Part shown: positions 33,992 through 46,380 of the stretch, piece by piece
Layout: every line of letters starts with the position of its first letter
How positions within the stretch are numbered: the first letter of the stretch is position 1
Source: Massariosphaeria phaeospora
Taxonomy: Eukaryota > Ascomycota > Dothideomycetes > Pleosporales
NCBI GenBank assembly: GCA_011032825.1
Contig: JAADJZ010000004.1
Coordinates: 1,426,001 to 1,490,000, forward strand
DNA: 64,000 nt
Reading direction: 5' to 3'
Made by a program: the position numbers and the translations under genes
Notes under the pieces: generated by a model
What the model saw: the letters and a program-made list of their open reading frames with translations, nothing else
Databases searched by the model: none
What the model was told of the DNA's origin: nothing

Positions 33992-35935
33992 ATGTCTCTC
34001 AGCGAGCGCTTGACGACCATGGAGGAGTACCAGCCGTGGAGCAGAGAAGCCAGTCCGGACTCGCGGCACCGCAAGATGAGCTTCAATCCCGTGGGGACGT
34101 GGACACAAGCTGCGCATGAAGAGCCCGTGGGCGCTTTCGAGGTGCCCAAATGGAAGAGACTGCGTGAGTAGACAATTCGGGCCTGTGGCGGGTACCAGCT
34201 AACACTCTGCAGTCCAGGTTTTCTTCGCCGTCATTTACTGCCTCTTCGCCGCCGGAGTCGTGTTCGGATACGCTGCCATAAAACCCGTGCTGCTGGAGGA
34301 GGGTGTATACAGGGACCGGTGTACGCAGAAAGAGCTGGATGAGGACGTGCCCGTTTGCTATGAGCAGGAGCTACGGTCAGTACAAATTGGGCCCGCTTGG
34401 GGAGGAGATGCTAATTGATCGCAGGCTGAACCTTATGTTCACCGTCGCAGCTGTCTCCACCAACGTCGTTGCGCTCCCCGTCGGCACGATACTCGATCGC
34501 TATGGACCCCGAATTAGTGGCATACTAGGCGCCATCTTTGTCGCAGTAGGATCGCTGGTTCTCGCATTCGCAAAGGATTTGCCATTCGATGCATATATTC
34601 TAGGATACCTGTCTCTCGCACTGGGCGGCCCCTTCATTTTCATCTCGTCTTTCCAGCTCAGCAATACGTTTCCCCAGTATTCCGGGCTGATCTTAGCTCT
34701 TCTGACAGGCGCATTTGACACCTCGAGCGCCATCTTCCTCTTCTACAGACTATCCTACCAAGCCGCAGATGGTGCCTTCACCCCAAAGAAGTTCTTCCTA
34801 GGATACCTTGTGGTACCAGTCTTTATCCTCGTCGTACAAGTCTTCTTCATGCCGTCTACCTCCTACAAGACCGTCGGCGAGCTCATCACCCAGGTCGAAG
34901 AGACCGCGAACGACGTCGTCCACGATTCGGACGACGAGATCGAAGACGAGGACATGGTGCGGCGACTCCAGGACGCACGCCGTGGCCACCGGGACAGTAT
35001 CGTCAGCGAAATCACTGTACTTCTCGGCACCAAGGACGCGACCGAGCAGACGAAAGAGGAGGACAAGAAGAGGAACATCTCGGGTGTATGGGGCGCGCTG
35101 CACGGCCGCCCTGCTTCAGAACAAATCCGGTCCCCGTGGTTCATCCTCATCGCGCTATTCACCGTCCTGCAGATGACGCGCATCAACTACTTCGTGGCCA
35201 CTATCCGATCCCAATACACCTATCTATTCCACAGCCTCGACAAGGCCGTAGAGATCAACAACTTCTTCGACGTCGCGCTGCCACTCGGGGGTGTTATATC
35301 AGTGCCGTTCATCGGTCTCGTGCTAGATAACATGGGCACCACGTTCGTCCTCTCGCTTCTCGTCACCATTGCCACCACCATCGGCGTCCTCGGCGTCATC
35401 CCCGAGACCTGGGCCGCCTACACGAGCATCTGCCTCTTCGTCATCTACCGGCCCTTCTACTACACCGCCGTCTCGTAAGTCGCTCTCCCCCCTCGCTCTC
35501 CCTCTTCCCCCCTGCCAACTCCCCCTCATCTAACCCCCCCTCCCCAGCGACTACTCGGCCAAAGTCTTCGGCTTCGCCACCTTCGGCAAAGTCTACGGCC
35601 TGATCATCTGCCTAGCCGGCCTGCTCAACTTCTCGCAGTCGGCCCTCGACGCCGCAACCCACAAGGTCTTCCGCAACGACCCCGTGCCCGTCAACGTCGT
35701 GCTGCTCAGCGCGGCGCTGCTCGTTGGCGTTGCGCTTGTGGCGTTCGTGTATAGGAAGAGTCATGTTATTCAACGGGAGAATATCGAGGAGGAAGCGGAG
35801 GGTGCGAGGGAGGTGCTTATGCCGGGGGCGGAGGGCGTGGGGGTGAGCGATTATGGGACTGTGGGGAATGGGGGTGGGAGTGCGAATGGGGGTGGGGAGA
35901 GAGGCGTGGAGGAACAGAGGGGGAGGAGGTTTTGA
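33992..35935 (+). CDS. Major facilitator superfamily transporter, SLC43/Fmp42-like
   Basis: Four exons (33992-34163, 34213-34375, 34425-35474, 35548-35935) encode 590 residues. After a polar N-terminus, about twelve hydrophobic helices are visible, beginning with VFFAVIYCLFAAGVVFGYAA. The loop after helix 2-3 carries the MFS-like LPVGTILDRYGPR, and a long acidic central loop (VVHDSDDEIEDEDMVRR) separates the two halves. FVATIRSQYTYL and ALPLGGVISVPFIGLVLD match the SLC43/yeast Fmp42 branch. The family exports or imports neutral amino acids in animals; the yeast member is only partly studied, so the substrate is inferred. The C-terminal tail is Gly-rich and low complexity and its codons turn abruptly G-ending after about 35715. 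Confidence 0.9.
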
Positions 35936-36441
35936 GCATGTTTGCGTTACGTCTGTATTCATCTGGTTTCAAATATTATTCTTCGCGGCATTTTGGGGGG
36001 TTCGCGTTTTTTTCAGCAACGATACGATATGACACACATACAATATGGCACGGCGCACCTCTCTCTACACTGGCTATTTGGGTTGGGTTCAATCCGCCTC
36101 ATTTCTCCTCGCAATCTAGCATTTCTCGGGGCGGCTTTACCTTTGCCTCTTCTCTTTGCCTCTTCTCTTCTCTTCTTTAGCTTAGCTTACTCAGCTTTCA
36201 GACTCGGTATATCTATGGGGGAAAGCACAACTACGAAGAGTGGCAGATTACCCAGGGTGACGAACAGGGGTGGTGCTCGTCGTGTACTACCGAGTATAAT
36301 ACAGTGCTGCTGCTGTTCCACAACATACTGCGAGATGGCTGCCTGGCCAAACCGACTCGTGATATTTCCACATTGCACGATTTGAATTACGCATTTTATC
36401 TAACGTCTATGCCCTACCCCCCTCCTTCACCGCCGCCTCCC
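35936..36441. other. Convergent 3' region (transporter and Nudix genes)
   Basis: 506 bp with no supported gene; short CTCTTCT repeats lie near 36155-36178. Confidence 0.45.
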
Positions 36442-37633
36442 TCACAGCACCGCGCTCCCCTTCCCCCCAAAACCACCATCACCATCATACACCTCCGCCC
36501 TCCTCCTAACCTCCACATCCCGCGGGCCCTCCCCCGTAAACCGCGCCATAACAACCCACTCCGCAAACCCGCTCCTCCCCGTCCCGACCTCCACCCCCGG
36601 ACTCGCCAGCCCCAAAACCGTCGTGCGGCTACCATCCCGACCCTTACCCAACACAACCGGCGAAACACACGCCTCGGCGAACGACGGCTCCGCGCCGCTC
36701 CGCTCCGCGAGAAACGCGAGCAGCCTCGAGCGCTCGGTCTGCAGCGCTGAGAGCGAGGGTGGTGGGGATGAGGGTGAGGTTACGCGGGGGCTGAGATACG
36801 GCGAGAGGATGTGCAGCAGGAAGAATTGCGGCGGGAAGAGGATGATGCGGTTTTGGCGTGCGAGGGCAAGCCATGAATGCGCGGGGAGGAAGCGCGCGGC
36901 TGTGTGCTCGATGCCGCCGTCGTGGGTGGGGTGGGGGATGACGATGGCGGGCGCGGAGGCGGACCCGAGGTCTGCGGGGGTACTTCGTGGGTCTGGGTCT
37001 GGGTCTGGGTCTGGCGATGAAGAGGTTGGAGACCGCGTGGTCGGAGACTGCGAGCCTACGGGTAAGAAGTAGATGTACATCATAGTGGAAAACCGCTTCG
37101 GCAAACCCAGCGGCGTGATCCACCGCGAGCACGGCACCAGCCCCTCTGTATCCGGCACGGCACCCCACCTCTCGAGCACATCCGCAAACAGCTCTGTCCC
37201 CGCATGCACGTTCTTCCTGGCCGCCTCACGCTCCGCATCGCCGACGTCGGTGAAGAGCCGGCCCGTGAGCTTGGACGTGGCGAGCAAGATGCCGCATTCC
37301 TCGAACGTCTCGCGCACGGCGGCGAGCCGGTACGCAGGACCGTCGCGGTGGCGCAGCGGGGAGTCGACGGGCGGGATGGCGCCGTCGTGGGTGGCGGAGA
37401 GAGCGCCGCCGGGGAAGACGTGTGCGGAGGGGAAGGACGAGGAGGTGTGGACGCGGTGGAGGAGCAGGGTTTGGTTGGTGGGGGAGATGAGGAGGACGCT
37501 GGTTCTGTTAGTTTGGGGATGCGAGGGAGGGAAGATGTGCGGTTTGGTAGAAAGGACGGGAAGTTGAGACTTATATGTACCTTGAACTTGGACGCGGGAT
37601 AGGAGGCGGTTCCCGCGATTTGATGGAACTCAT
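36442..37633 (-). CDS. Nudix hydrolase domain protein (NUDT19-like)
   Basis: Two exons (37581-37633, 36442-37504) encode 371 residues. A Nudix box is present but stretched: GGALSATHDGAIPPVDSP, then RLAAVRETFEECGILLA, where the AAxRETFEExG helix supplies the acidic metal ligands. The insertion between the GG and the REXXEE helix, and the downstream PCSRWITPLGLPKRFSTMMYIYFLP, fit the NUDT19/RP2p-like branch, which hydrolyses nucleoside-diphosphate-linked compounds such as coenzyme A. The C-terminal third has a disordered Asp-Pro repeat coded by a hexanucleotide run (36988-37013) and ends in an unusual Gly-rich tail. The start lies in a short first exon (MSSIKSREPPPIPRPSS) that splices in frame. 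The exact substrate is unknown. Confidence 0.88.
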
Positions 37634-38150
37634 CCTGCGCTGTCTAATGCAGATCGCTCTTCTCTCTACTGGTATTATAGTAATCGCAGCATATGTGTAA
37701 AACGCTCTACAGCCTGGCCCAATAGAGGTTCGGACATAAGAGCGCGCAATGGAGTATGTATGACACAAATTGCGAACAGTGAGGCTCCTAGGTCCGATCA
37801 GGGACGCACGAGGGACCGACCAAGAGAATACAAGGCCTAGCATAGTAGCCCGAACGCCAAAAGCACAGCATGTGTTGCGGTTGGGCCATGCTTTGCGTTC
37901 AGTGCCTAGGTGAGGTGAAGTTATGGCGGGGAGTTTCGAAGATGCCGAGGTTGCAGAGCTAATAGCAGATGGTGACTCAGCACGCCAACATGGACGTCGC
38001 TGCAGACCACTCCACAATAGGACTCTAGCCTAAGAGTGAAGAAGAATCGAATCATGGTATCATTATCAGTCAAGCTTATGCCTCATATAGCTCCCCAGAC
38101 ATGGATGAGCCTCCCAAACGCCTGTTCTAGATGCATCATGGATGTCGACT
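37634..38150. other. Nudix promoter region and IMPDH 3' end
   Basis: 517 bp between two minus-strand genes; no gene supported. Confidence 0.45.
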
Positions 38151-40022
38151 CTATGAGTAGAGCTTCTTGTCAAAGCTGTGGAGGCCGTGGACATTGCCTT
38201 CGGCCTGCGCACTGGCAGTCCTCAGCTCGAACCTGACCGAGCCATCAACGACGCCTTGCTGCAGCTCCGTGAGGCTCTTCACCCCAATGTCCTGGAGCGA
38301 GTGCTGCACACCAGCCATCAGATAGGGCACAAACTTGTTGATGGAGCCGCGGTCTTGCACGGATCCAGAAACACCCTGAGCGACTAGAATCCGATCACCT
38401 TCCGAAAAGTACCGAGCAGTGCCAGCGTTGCTCGCTTTCGCGTTCTTGCCGCCGGCGCCGGCTTTCTTATCTTCCATAGCATCGATACTGCCCATGCCAC
38501 GGTAGGCTTTGACGAGCTTACCATCGCGACTGACGAAGTACTGGCCCGGCGATTCGGTAGTGCCCGCGAGCAAGCCACCCATCATGACGGTGGATGCGCC
38601 AAGTGCAAGACCCTTTACGATGTGACCGACGTTCTGGATGCCACCATCGGCAATGCATGGAACGCCGAACCGCTTCGCGAACTGGGTGACGTTGAAGACA
38701 GAAGTAGCTTGCGGACGGCCAACGGCCATCACCTCCTGTGTAATGCAAGCGCTACCACTTCCCATACCAATGCGAAGGCCATCAACACCAGCAGCAATCA
38801 AGGTAGCAGCTTGGTCCCGAGTCACGACGTTTCCGCCGATGACGTCGAGACCGGGAAACGTCTCCTTCACGTACTTGATCATTTCGACCTGATACATGCT
38901 GTTCCCCTGACTGCTGTCAAGCACAACAATGTCCAGTCCTGCGTCGACTAACTTCTGGAGACGGTCTTTATCCTCGGGACGAGTCCCGATGGCAGCTGCT
39001 GCAATAAGCTGCTTCGAATGTGGTAACTTAGAAGCCAAAGGATAGTGCATGTTCTTCATCAAATCTGAACGGGAGAGCAGGGCGATGAGGTTGCCGTTCT
39101 CATCCACGATTGGGAGCTTGCCTTTCTTGGACTTGCTTAGGATGTCGTTTGCCTCCTTCAAATCGATCCCCTGGCGAGCGGTGACGAGGTCGGTGGACAT
39201 GACGGCCGTGACAGGGTCCTCCAGGTTGTCATGAAATTGCACATCACGCGGCGTAATGATACCGACAAGCTTGGAACGGAGGGTGCCGTCATCTGTGAGA
39301 ATGTATCAGCGGCAAAAAGCGCAATGGCTCGAGGACGAATGAGGGGAGGTTTTGGTAGTCAGAAAATTGAAGACTCCACAGAACGACGGAGTCGTTGCGG
39401 ATGAACGAAAGTTAATAGTAAAGATATTCATCAGAACAGTTCAGGATATCGGGGTTCAGAGGAAAGTACTCACCCGTAACAGGGAAGCCTCCAAAGCCCC
39501 ACTTCTCCTTCAACGCCTTTGCCTCTGCCACCGTGGTGCTCGGCGCGATTACAACGGGATCGAGGATAAAGCCATTTTCGAACCGCTTGACCTTGCGGAC
39601 CATCTCGGCTTGCTCCTCGGCAGAGCAGTTGTGGTGGATAACGCCCAAGCCGCCGAGGAGTGCAATATGTATGGCCATCGAGTGCTCGGTCACCGTATCC
39701 ATGGGCGAGGATACGAAGGGTGTTTTGAGAGTGACGCGCTTGGTGACTGGCGTATCGAGAGTGACATCCGAGGCAGGGAAGCCTACGTTCAGGGCAGTTA
39801 GAGGGGTTGGTGGGAGGGACTCGGGAGAAGCGCACCGATATAGCCCGGGAGCATGAGGAAGTCATTATAGGTGAGACCTCCGTTGGTCTTGGAGTCAATC
39901 AGGGTCTTGACGTTAATCCCATCGGGCTCTGAATAGTCGTTCTTTAGCACCTCAAAGGCCTTGGAGAAGTCGAGAGCATTGGCGGAGCGGTCAGCTAGAG
40001 CGTCGCCGTTGAGGATGGGCAT
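38151..40022 (-). CDS. IMD: Inosine-5'-monophosphate dehydrogenase
   Basis: Three exons (39836-40022, 39474-39782, 38151-39292) encode 545 residues, the standard length. The enzyme oxidises IMP to XMP with NAD+, the rate-limiting step of guanine nucleotide synthesis. Visible landmarks are [19 protein letters not shown] and [13 protein letters not shown] at the N-terminus, a CBS-domain pair (about 115-245), the active-site loop [13 protein letters not shown] with catalytic Cys348, [43 protein letters not shown] and the flap RYFSEGDR. The last intron is long for this genome (181 bp). The ATG at 40022 (MPILNGDAL) was chosen; an upstream in-frame codon is not ATG. This is the classical target of mycophenolic acid, but no biosynthetic cluster lies near. 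Confidence 0.97.
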
Positions 40023-40968
40023 GGTGAACAAAGGACGTTCGGCGGAAGGTACTGAAGATGGTGAGGATCAAGGACGCGATAACAAGCGATAGACCACAGT
40101 CCAGAAAGGCGGAGCTATGGCCGGGAAAAAGTGCTGGGCTTTTCCCAAGAGCAAAAAAGTTGAGGGTGCGCGAAAGTTTTTGTGTGGGGGGAGATGGTAC
40201 GTGCACCGTCACGTGATGACGTTACCTAAGCGCGTTCCCGAGTCGGAAGCTTCTCACCAGACAGTGCGGGTGAACGGTGAAGCAGCGGCGGCGGCAGCAT
40301 TCCGGGCATGCATGCATGCATGCAGCGCATCTGCCGGCATCCTGGAACTACAGCAATCTACCGTCTCTGAACTGACTGAAGGCGGCGGGGATAGCAACGG
40401 AGGAGGGGGAGGGATTGATGCACAAAGAAGCCGGGTCGATTGGGAAGACGGCCGCGCCGGACTGCACAAGGATCGAGCACGTCAGGCCGGTTTTCGTGTC
40501 CATGGGCACAAGTGTGACGTGAATCGGTGTCTAGAAAGTAATAGAGGGTTATTGCGGCGGGCCGATAGTAGATCCGGGTCGGCGTTACCACGGGCAACAA
40601 CAACACACCCCTGCCGCGGTAAACAAGAAGTTCGCAGCCGAGCGCCTCGAGTGCCCCGTCTCTGGTCCCCACGCCGCCGCCCTCGCCCGTCTACTGTCGC
40701 CAGTTCACATTCCTCAATACTTTCTTTGGCTGCGCAGTCGCTCCTGCACGCCCTGGCTTTGCGACCGTTTTGGCAGACCGTTGACGCTGCGTCCGACTGA
40801 TTTACGCAGGCAGGTGCCTCGATCCGAGAAGCAAGATATCGCGGCCTCCACAACGGCCCCTCGAGCTTCACGAAGCCGCGCGAGTTGGCGCAGTGGCCGC
40901 CGGCCTGTACAACGCATGCTGTGTCGTCAATCGACTGCCGCACATCGTTCTCGACTTCTGCGCTCGCC
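40023..40968. other. Divergent promoter region (IMPDH and IQGAP genes)
   Basis: 946 bp between the two divergent starts. An open frame runs through on the plus strand from about 40117 but it has no domain and low conservation cues. A CATG repeat lies near 40309-40324. Confidence 0.45.
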
Positions 40969-43900
40969 ATGAGTTTCTCCTACGCGCCCCGCACACGAGT
41001 CGGCCACCAGGCCACTTCCCCATCACCACTGCGTCAGACCTCGACGGCCTCAACCGGCTCATCGGCCACCTCCGGCGGTGCGCCTAGCCGGTCAAGTACT
41101 CTCTCGAGCAATGCGTCGAACAGCCACCCCGCGCCCACCGCCAGTCACCGCCGCGGCATCAGCGAGGCCACCGCACTTTCCCAGCCACGCTCCGAGAGCT
41201 ATTTTGGCTCATCTGAAGATACAGACCCCGGAAGCACATACTCTAGCATGCGCAAGGCACTGCGCCCATTGCCTCAGGTCCCACAGAGTTCCCCGGTCGT
41301 GGACAAGCCCGTCCGTACAGCCAACAGCCCTACACACGCCCGATCTCAGAGCTTTGAAACCACCCGCCATACACCCTTTGATGGCTCCGTCTCACCGCCG
41401 GCAAAGCCTCGGCCGCTGTCCATGGCCATCTCCCGCGCAGACTCGATCCGGGCACCAATGCGAGACCATTCGTCCCGGCCTCACGTGTCCACGCATCTCG
41501 AGACGCCGGACCTACAAAGTTTTGGAAAGTCGTCGACTAGCCATCTCCGCACCATCTCTCAGTTTGCCGAATCAGCGTCAGAGGAAGACTTCACAATCAA
41601 ATCTCCCGAGCAGGAAGTGGTCGGACTCCATGGGCGTAGAAGATTGCAGCGCACCGACTCCGCGCGAGGAAAGAGAACAGCTGCTTCCGGCTGGGCGAAC
41701 AGAAATTGGATGGACCAGCAGCGGCAGTTTTTACAAGCATACGAGTACCTGTGTCACATAGGAGAGGCAAAAGAATGGTTAGAGGACATCATTGGCAAAG
41801 ACATCGCACCTGTTGTCCGACTGGAAGAAGCTTTAAGAGATGGCATAACGCTAGCTGAGGTAGTCCAAGCCATCCAAGGAAGGCCGTTACGGATATTCCG
41901 GGATCCTAAGCTCCAGTATCGGCATTCCAACAATTACGCACATTTCTTCAAGTTTCTGGCTGAAGTGGAGCTTCCGGACTTATTCTGGTTTGAGCTTGTC
42001 GATTTGTACGAGAAGAAGAATGTTCCGAAAGCCATCTACTGCATACACGCCCTTTCCTGGCTACTGTTCCGCAAGGGCATGGTCGATTTCCGCATCGGCA
42101 ACCTGGTAGGAAAACTTCAGTTCGAGGACCATGAGCTGGAGGCGGCTCAGAAAGGTTTAGACAAGGCAGGCGTGAGCATGCCCAACTTTTCTGGCATGCA
42201 GGCGAACTTTGCTATGGAACCCGAGCCCGAACCCGAACCTGAAGAGTCGGAACAAGAGCGTATTGACCGTGAACTGCTAGAGAACGAAGCGATTATTGTA
42301 GATCTGCAGGCCCAGATGCGGGGAGCACTACTAAGGGTTCGACTGGGCAATATGATGCAACACCTGTGGGATCATGAAAGCATGGTCGTGGATCTTCAAG
42401 CACGCATACGAGGAGACTGGGCGAGACAGATCGCTTACTATCGCCTGGATATGAGGCGGTTTGCGATGAATCTCCAGAGCGCCGCCAGAGGCTTTTTGTT
42501 GAGGTCAAGGATACGAGGCGAAGAAGAATATTGGCGAGACAAAGAATGGGAGGTGATCAAGGTACAAAACTTGTTTCGAGGCCGGAAAGCGAGAACAGAA
42601 GTTCAACTCGTTAAATCCCGCGTACAACATCATGAAAATGGCATTCGCCAATTCCAGGCCGCCATCCGAGGAGCGTTGGAACGATTAAAAGTGAGTAACC
42701 GGTACGAGCAGACGCGCGGCGCGGAAGATGGGGTTCTGCACGTACAAGCCATGATCCGTGGAGCACTTGTTCGACAACAAGTCGATCGTGACTACGCTGA
42801 GTTGAAGGAAAACGAGGCTCAGATCACTCATCTTCAGGCCACTTCTCGAGCAACGCTTATACGACAACAAATCGATCGCGACTACGCCGAGTTGAAGAAA
42901 CACGAGGTTCAGATCGCTGACATTCAGGCTACTTCGCGAGCAATGCTCATACGACAACAGATCGAGCGCAACCACGTGGAGGCGACGAAACACGAAATTC
43001 AGATCGCTGATCTTCAAGCCACTTCGCGAGCAATGCTCTTACGACAATCATTGCGTACTGACCAGGAGAACCTTCGCCAACATGAGTCCCTGGTCATACT
43101 CCTTCAGGCTGCAGCTAGGGGTGTGCTTGCCCGGAAACACGACGCCGAGACACAAGAACAGCTGATAAAAACAGACGTTGATTGGCCAGCTTTGCAATCC
43201 CAAGTTCGAGGACGCTTCTTGAGAACTTCTCTCCAGCAACTGCAGGCGACACTTCAAGTTGAGGGACCGGCTATCGTTGATCTACAGGCCATCGCAAGAG
43301 GTGGTCGGCTTCGACTGGGCGTTGCGGACACTATATCGCAGCTGAAAGGTCAGGAGGATCAGATCTTGTCTCTCCAATCTTACATGCGCGGTTTCATGTC
43401 ACGGCAGAAGCATTTTTCCGACCTGAAGGTTCTACAGGAACAAATCCCCACCATCATAGATCTCCAGTCGGCTTCCCGTGGTTTCATACAACGACAACGG
43501 ACGTACGACTTGCTATGCGAACTTAATAACCAAGAGCCTGAGATTGTTCAACTCCAAGGATTTGCGCGGGGCACGGTCCTCCGTATGCAGATTGGCACAA
43601 TTCTTGGTCAAGTCGAAGAGCACGAAGATGCCATCATCGAGCTACAGGCACTTGCCCGTGGTATGATGGTTAGGCGTAAGTTTGTAGAGAAGCGAAAGTT
43701 TTACAAAGAAAACATGGAGAAGGTTATCAAGATCCAGAGTTTTGTCCGAGGACGACAGCAAGGCGAAGCTTACAAAAGCCTGACAAGCGGAACAAATCCT
43801 CCAGTGTCCACGGTGAAGAACTTTGTGCACCTCCTCAACGATAATGACATTGACTTTGATGAAGAAATCGGTATGCTTACTCGCTACACTGTGATAATCA

Positions 43901-46380
43901 GATGCTAATTGGTCTAGAATTCGAGCGTCTACGAAAGACTGTGGTCCAGCATGTTCGCCAGAATGAGCTCGCGGAGCAATATATTGATCAGCTCGACATC
44001 AAAATTGCATTGCTCGTTAAGAACAAGATCACCCTGGACGAGGTTGTTAAGCACCAAAAGCACTTTGGCGGCCACGTCAGCACTTTACTCAGCAGCAAGG
44101 ACATATCTTCCAAAGATCCCTTCGATCTCAAGGCCCTAAATAAGAACTCTCGACGAAAATTAGAGCACTATCAGGAGCTTTTCTTCATCCTCCAGACGCA
44201 GCCTCAATACATGGCTCGGTTGTTCAAACGTGTACGAGAACAGGCTCTTCAGGAAAAGGATATCAAACGCACCGAGCAGCTCACTATGAGTTTGTTCGGT
44301 CTTGCTCAGAAACGAAGAGAAGAATACTATCTGCTGAAGCTAATGGCTCGAGCGTTGAAGGAAGAAGTAGATGTTTCCGCGACTATACAAGAATACCTCC
44401 GTGGGAATTTCTTCTGGGGACGGCTGTTCAACAGCTACGTCCGCTCGCCTCGGGACCGTAAGTTTCTCAAGGATCTGTTTGGGCCTCTCATCAAGGACAA
44501 TATTATCGACAATGAGCATTTGGACTTGGAGAGCGATCCGATGCAAATTTATCGTTCCGCGATCAACAACGAGGAGCTTCGGACTGGCCAGGGCAGCCGC
44601 CGTGATCCCAACATCTCTCGAGATCAAGCCATCAAAGACGCAGAGACGCGAGAAACATTCATCCACCATCTCCAGGACCTTCGGGACATTGCAGATCAAT
44701 TCTTCTCGATCACCGAGGAAGTGCTCCACAAGATGCCTTTTGGTGTCCGATACCTTGCTCAGCAGATTTTCGAGGAACTCTGCCGCAAGTTCCCATATGA
44801 ACCTCAAGACCAGTTGCTTCAAATAGCAGGCCACTGGGTGTGGAAATCGTATCTTCAGCCGGCTTTGCTCCAACCGCAACACTGGGGCGTAGTGGATCGT
44901 GGGTTATCACCGCTTATGAATCGAAACCTTGGAGAGGTTGCCAAGGTACTGGGCCAGGTGGCGGCGGGGAGGTTGTTCGGCGGAGAGAACGTCTATCTAC
45001 AGCCGCTCAATAGCTACATCACCGAAGCTATCGATAGGCTGCAGGAAATCTGGTCAAACTGTGAGTTCCATCGACCTAAGCTTAGCGCATTGTCTAACAT
45101 AACAACAGTGATCAACGTTCGCGATGCGGAGACGCAATTCGATATTGACGAGTTCAACGACTTGTTCGCCCGGCAGAAGCCTACGCTTTATATCAAACTT
45201 GCTGACATCTTTGCTATCCACAACCTGGTCGCCGATGACCTTTCCACTCTTTGTCCCACTCAAGACGATCCCCTTCGAGAAGTCATTCGCGAATTGGGTA
45301 GCGCCAAAAATAACGAGAATGAGCTCCTCCATGTGAGCTCTACTGAAATCACCTTGACCCTCAACCCCAAATTTCACGAACAAGAAGGTATGAAATCAAG
45401 TAGAGCCTGCCCGTGTAACCTTACTAACTCCGCTAGATCCCGATGCCGACATCAAAGCGCTATTCATGGAGACGAAGCGCTACGTTCTGTATATCATTCG
45501 CATCCAGACTGGCGCCAATCTCACTGAAATTATGTGTCGCCCCATCACCCCAGAAGATGAAGATCGATGGGACACCCTTGTCCGTGAAGAACTCGCCTCG
45601 CAGAATCGCGATCAATCGCGGAAACTGCGCTCGTCCGCCGCATCCACCTACACGACGGATATGACTTCCACCACCCTCCTCGACATGGACTACCCTGCAC
45701 TGAAGCGTTGTGCACTAGAAAACATTCTCGCATTACAGCGAGCTGGCCGCATTTCCCCTCACAATAATTACCAAGACCTCCTCAACGCCATCGCTGTCGA
45801 CATCCGTACAAAGCACAGGCGGCGCATCCAACGAACGAAAGAACTCGAAGGGGTCCGCGCCACTCTCTCCGCTCTCGATGACAAGGCCCACTTCTTGGAC
45901 CAGCAGCTCAAGTCCTACAACGACTACGTCGAACAAGCTATGGTCACACTGCAAAACAAGCGCGGAAAACGCCGCTTCCTCCTGCCCTTCACGCGCCAGT
46001 ACAACCACATGCGCGAGCTGCAACGCGCCGGCCGCGAATACCGCTTCGGCTCCTTCAAATACTCGGCGCGCAACCTGGCGGAGAAAGGCATCCTCGTCTC
46101 CTGGCAGGGCTACCCCGAGCGCCAGTGGGACCGCCTCGACATCACGCTATCGTCCAACTCGGTCGGCGTCTTCGAGGTCCAGGGCAGCCAGGGCTCCATG
46201 ATGATCCCCGGAGCCTTCGCCGAGGTCCCGCTCGATGCGCTGCTACAGGCCCAGTTCGACAATCACCAGTTTATGAATCTGTTTGGCGAGGGCCGCGACG
46301 GCAGCGGCCATGGCGCTGTCAGGGTCAATGTCAATCTGTTCTTGCATCTCATTTTCAAGAAGTTTTATCGGGATGAGTGA
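40969..46380 (+). CDS. IQGAP-family Ras GTPase-activating-like protein (Iqg1/Rng2-like)
   Basis: Four exons (40969-43870, 43918-45060, 45109-45387, 45437-46380) encode 1755 residues. Domains in order: disordered Ser/Pro-rich N-terminus (1-245), a calponin-homology actin-binding domain (about 247-371, containing LEEALRDGITLAEVVQ and KAIYCIHALSWLLF), a PEPEPEPEESE linker, then 17 IQ-like motifs (about 440-930) of the form LQxxxRGxxxR that would bind calmodulin or light chains, a RasGAP-related GRD (about 985-1365) and the RasGAP C-terminal domain. This architecture is that of the cytokinesis scaffold Iqg1/Rng2/Cyk1, which anchors actin and myosin II at the contractile ring and septum; the GRD binds Cdc42/Rho but usually lacks GAP activity. 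The third exon boundary includes a 48-bp intron that keeps frame if retained. Confidence 0.96.
42730..43089 (+). repeat. Four consecutive 90-bp IQ repeats in the IQGAP gene
   Basis: Units begin at about 42730, 42820, 42910 and 43000, with a 90-bp (30-residue) period. The middle units share long identical stretches around CGACAACAAATCGATCGCGA and CTTCGCGAGCAATGCTCATA. Others in the array are far more diverged, so this subset looks like recent tandem duplication. Confidence 0.85.

Noticed and set aside
38695..38760. Unusual Ala next to the catalytic Cys of IMPDH (GSACIT)
   Set aside because: Differs from the animal GSICIT form, but I recall the same residue in other filamentous fungi, so it is not evidence of drug resistance.
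40117..40800. 227-codon plus-strand frame upstream of IQGAP
   Set aside because: Low-complexity, no family signature, lies in the divergent IMPDH/IQGAP promoter.
43871..43917. Possible second, separate gene starting after the first IQGAP exon
   Set aside because: A 47-bp intron with GTATGC donor, CTAAT branch and TAG acceptor joins the two frames, and the combined domain order is that of IQGAP.
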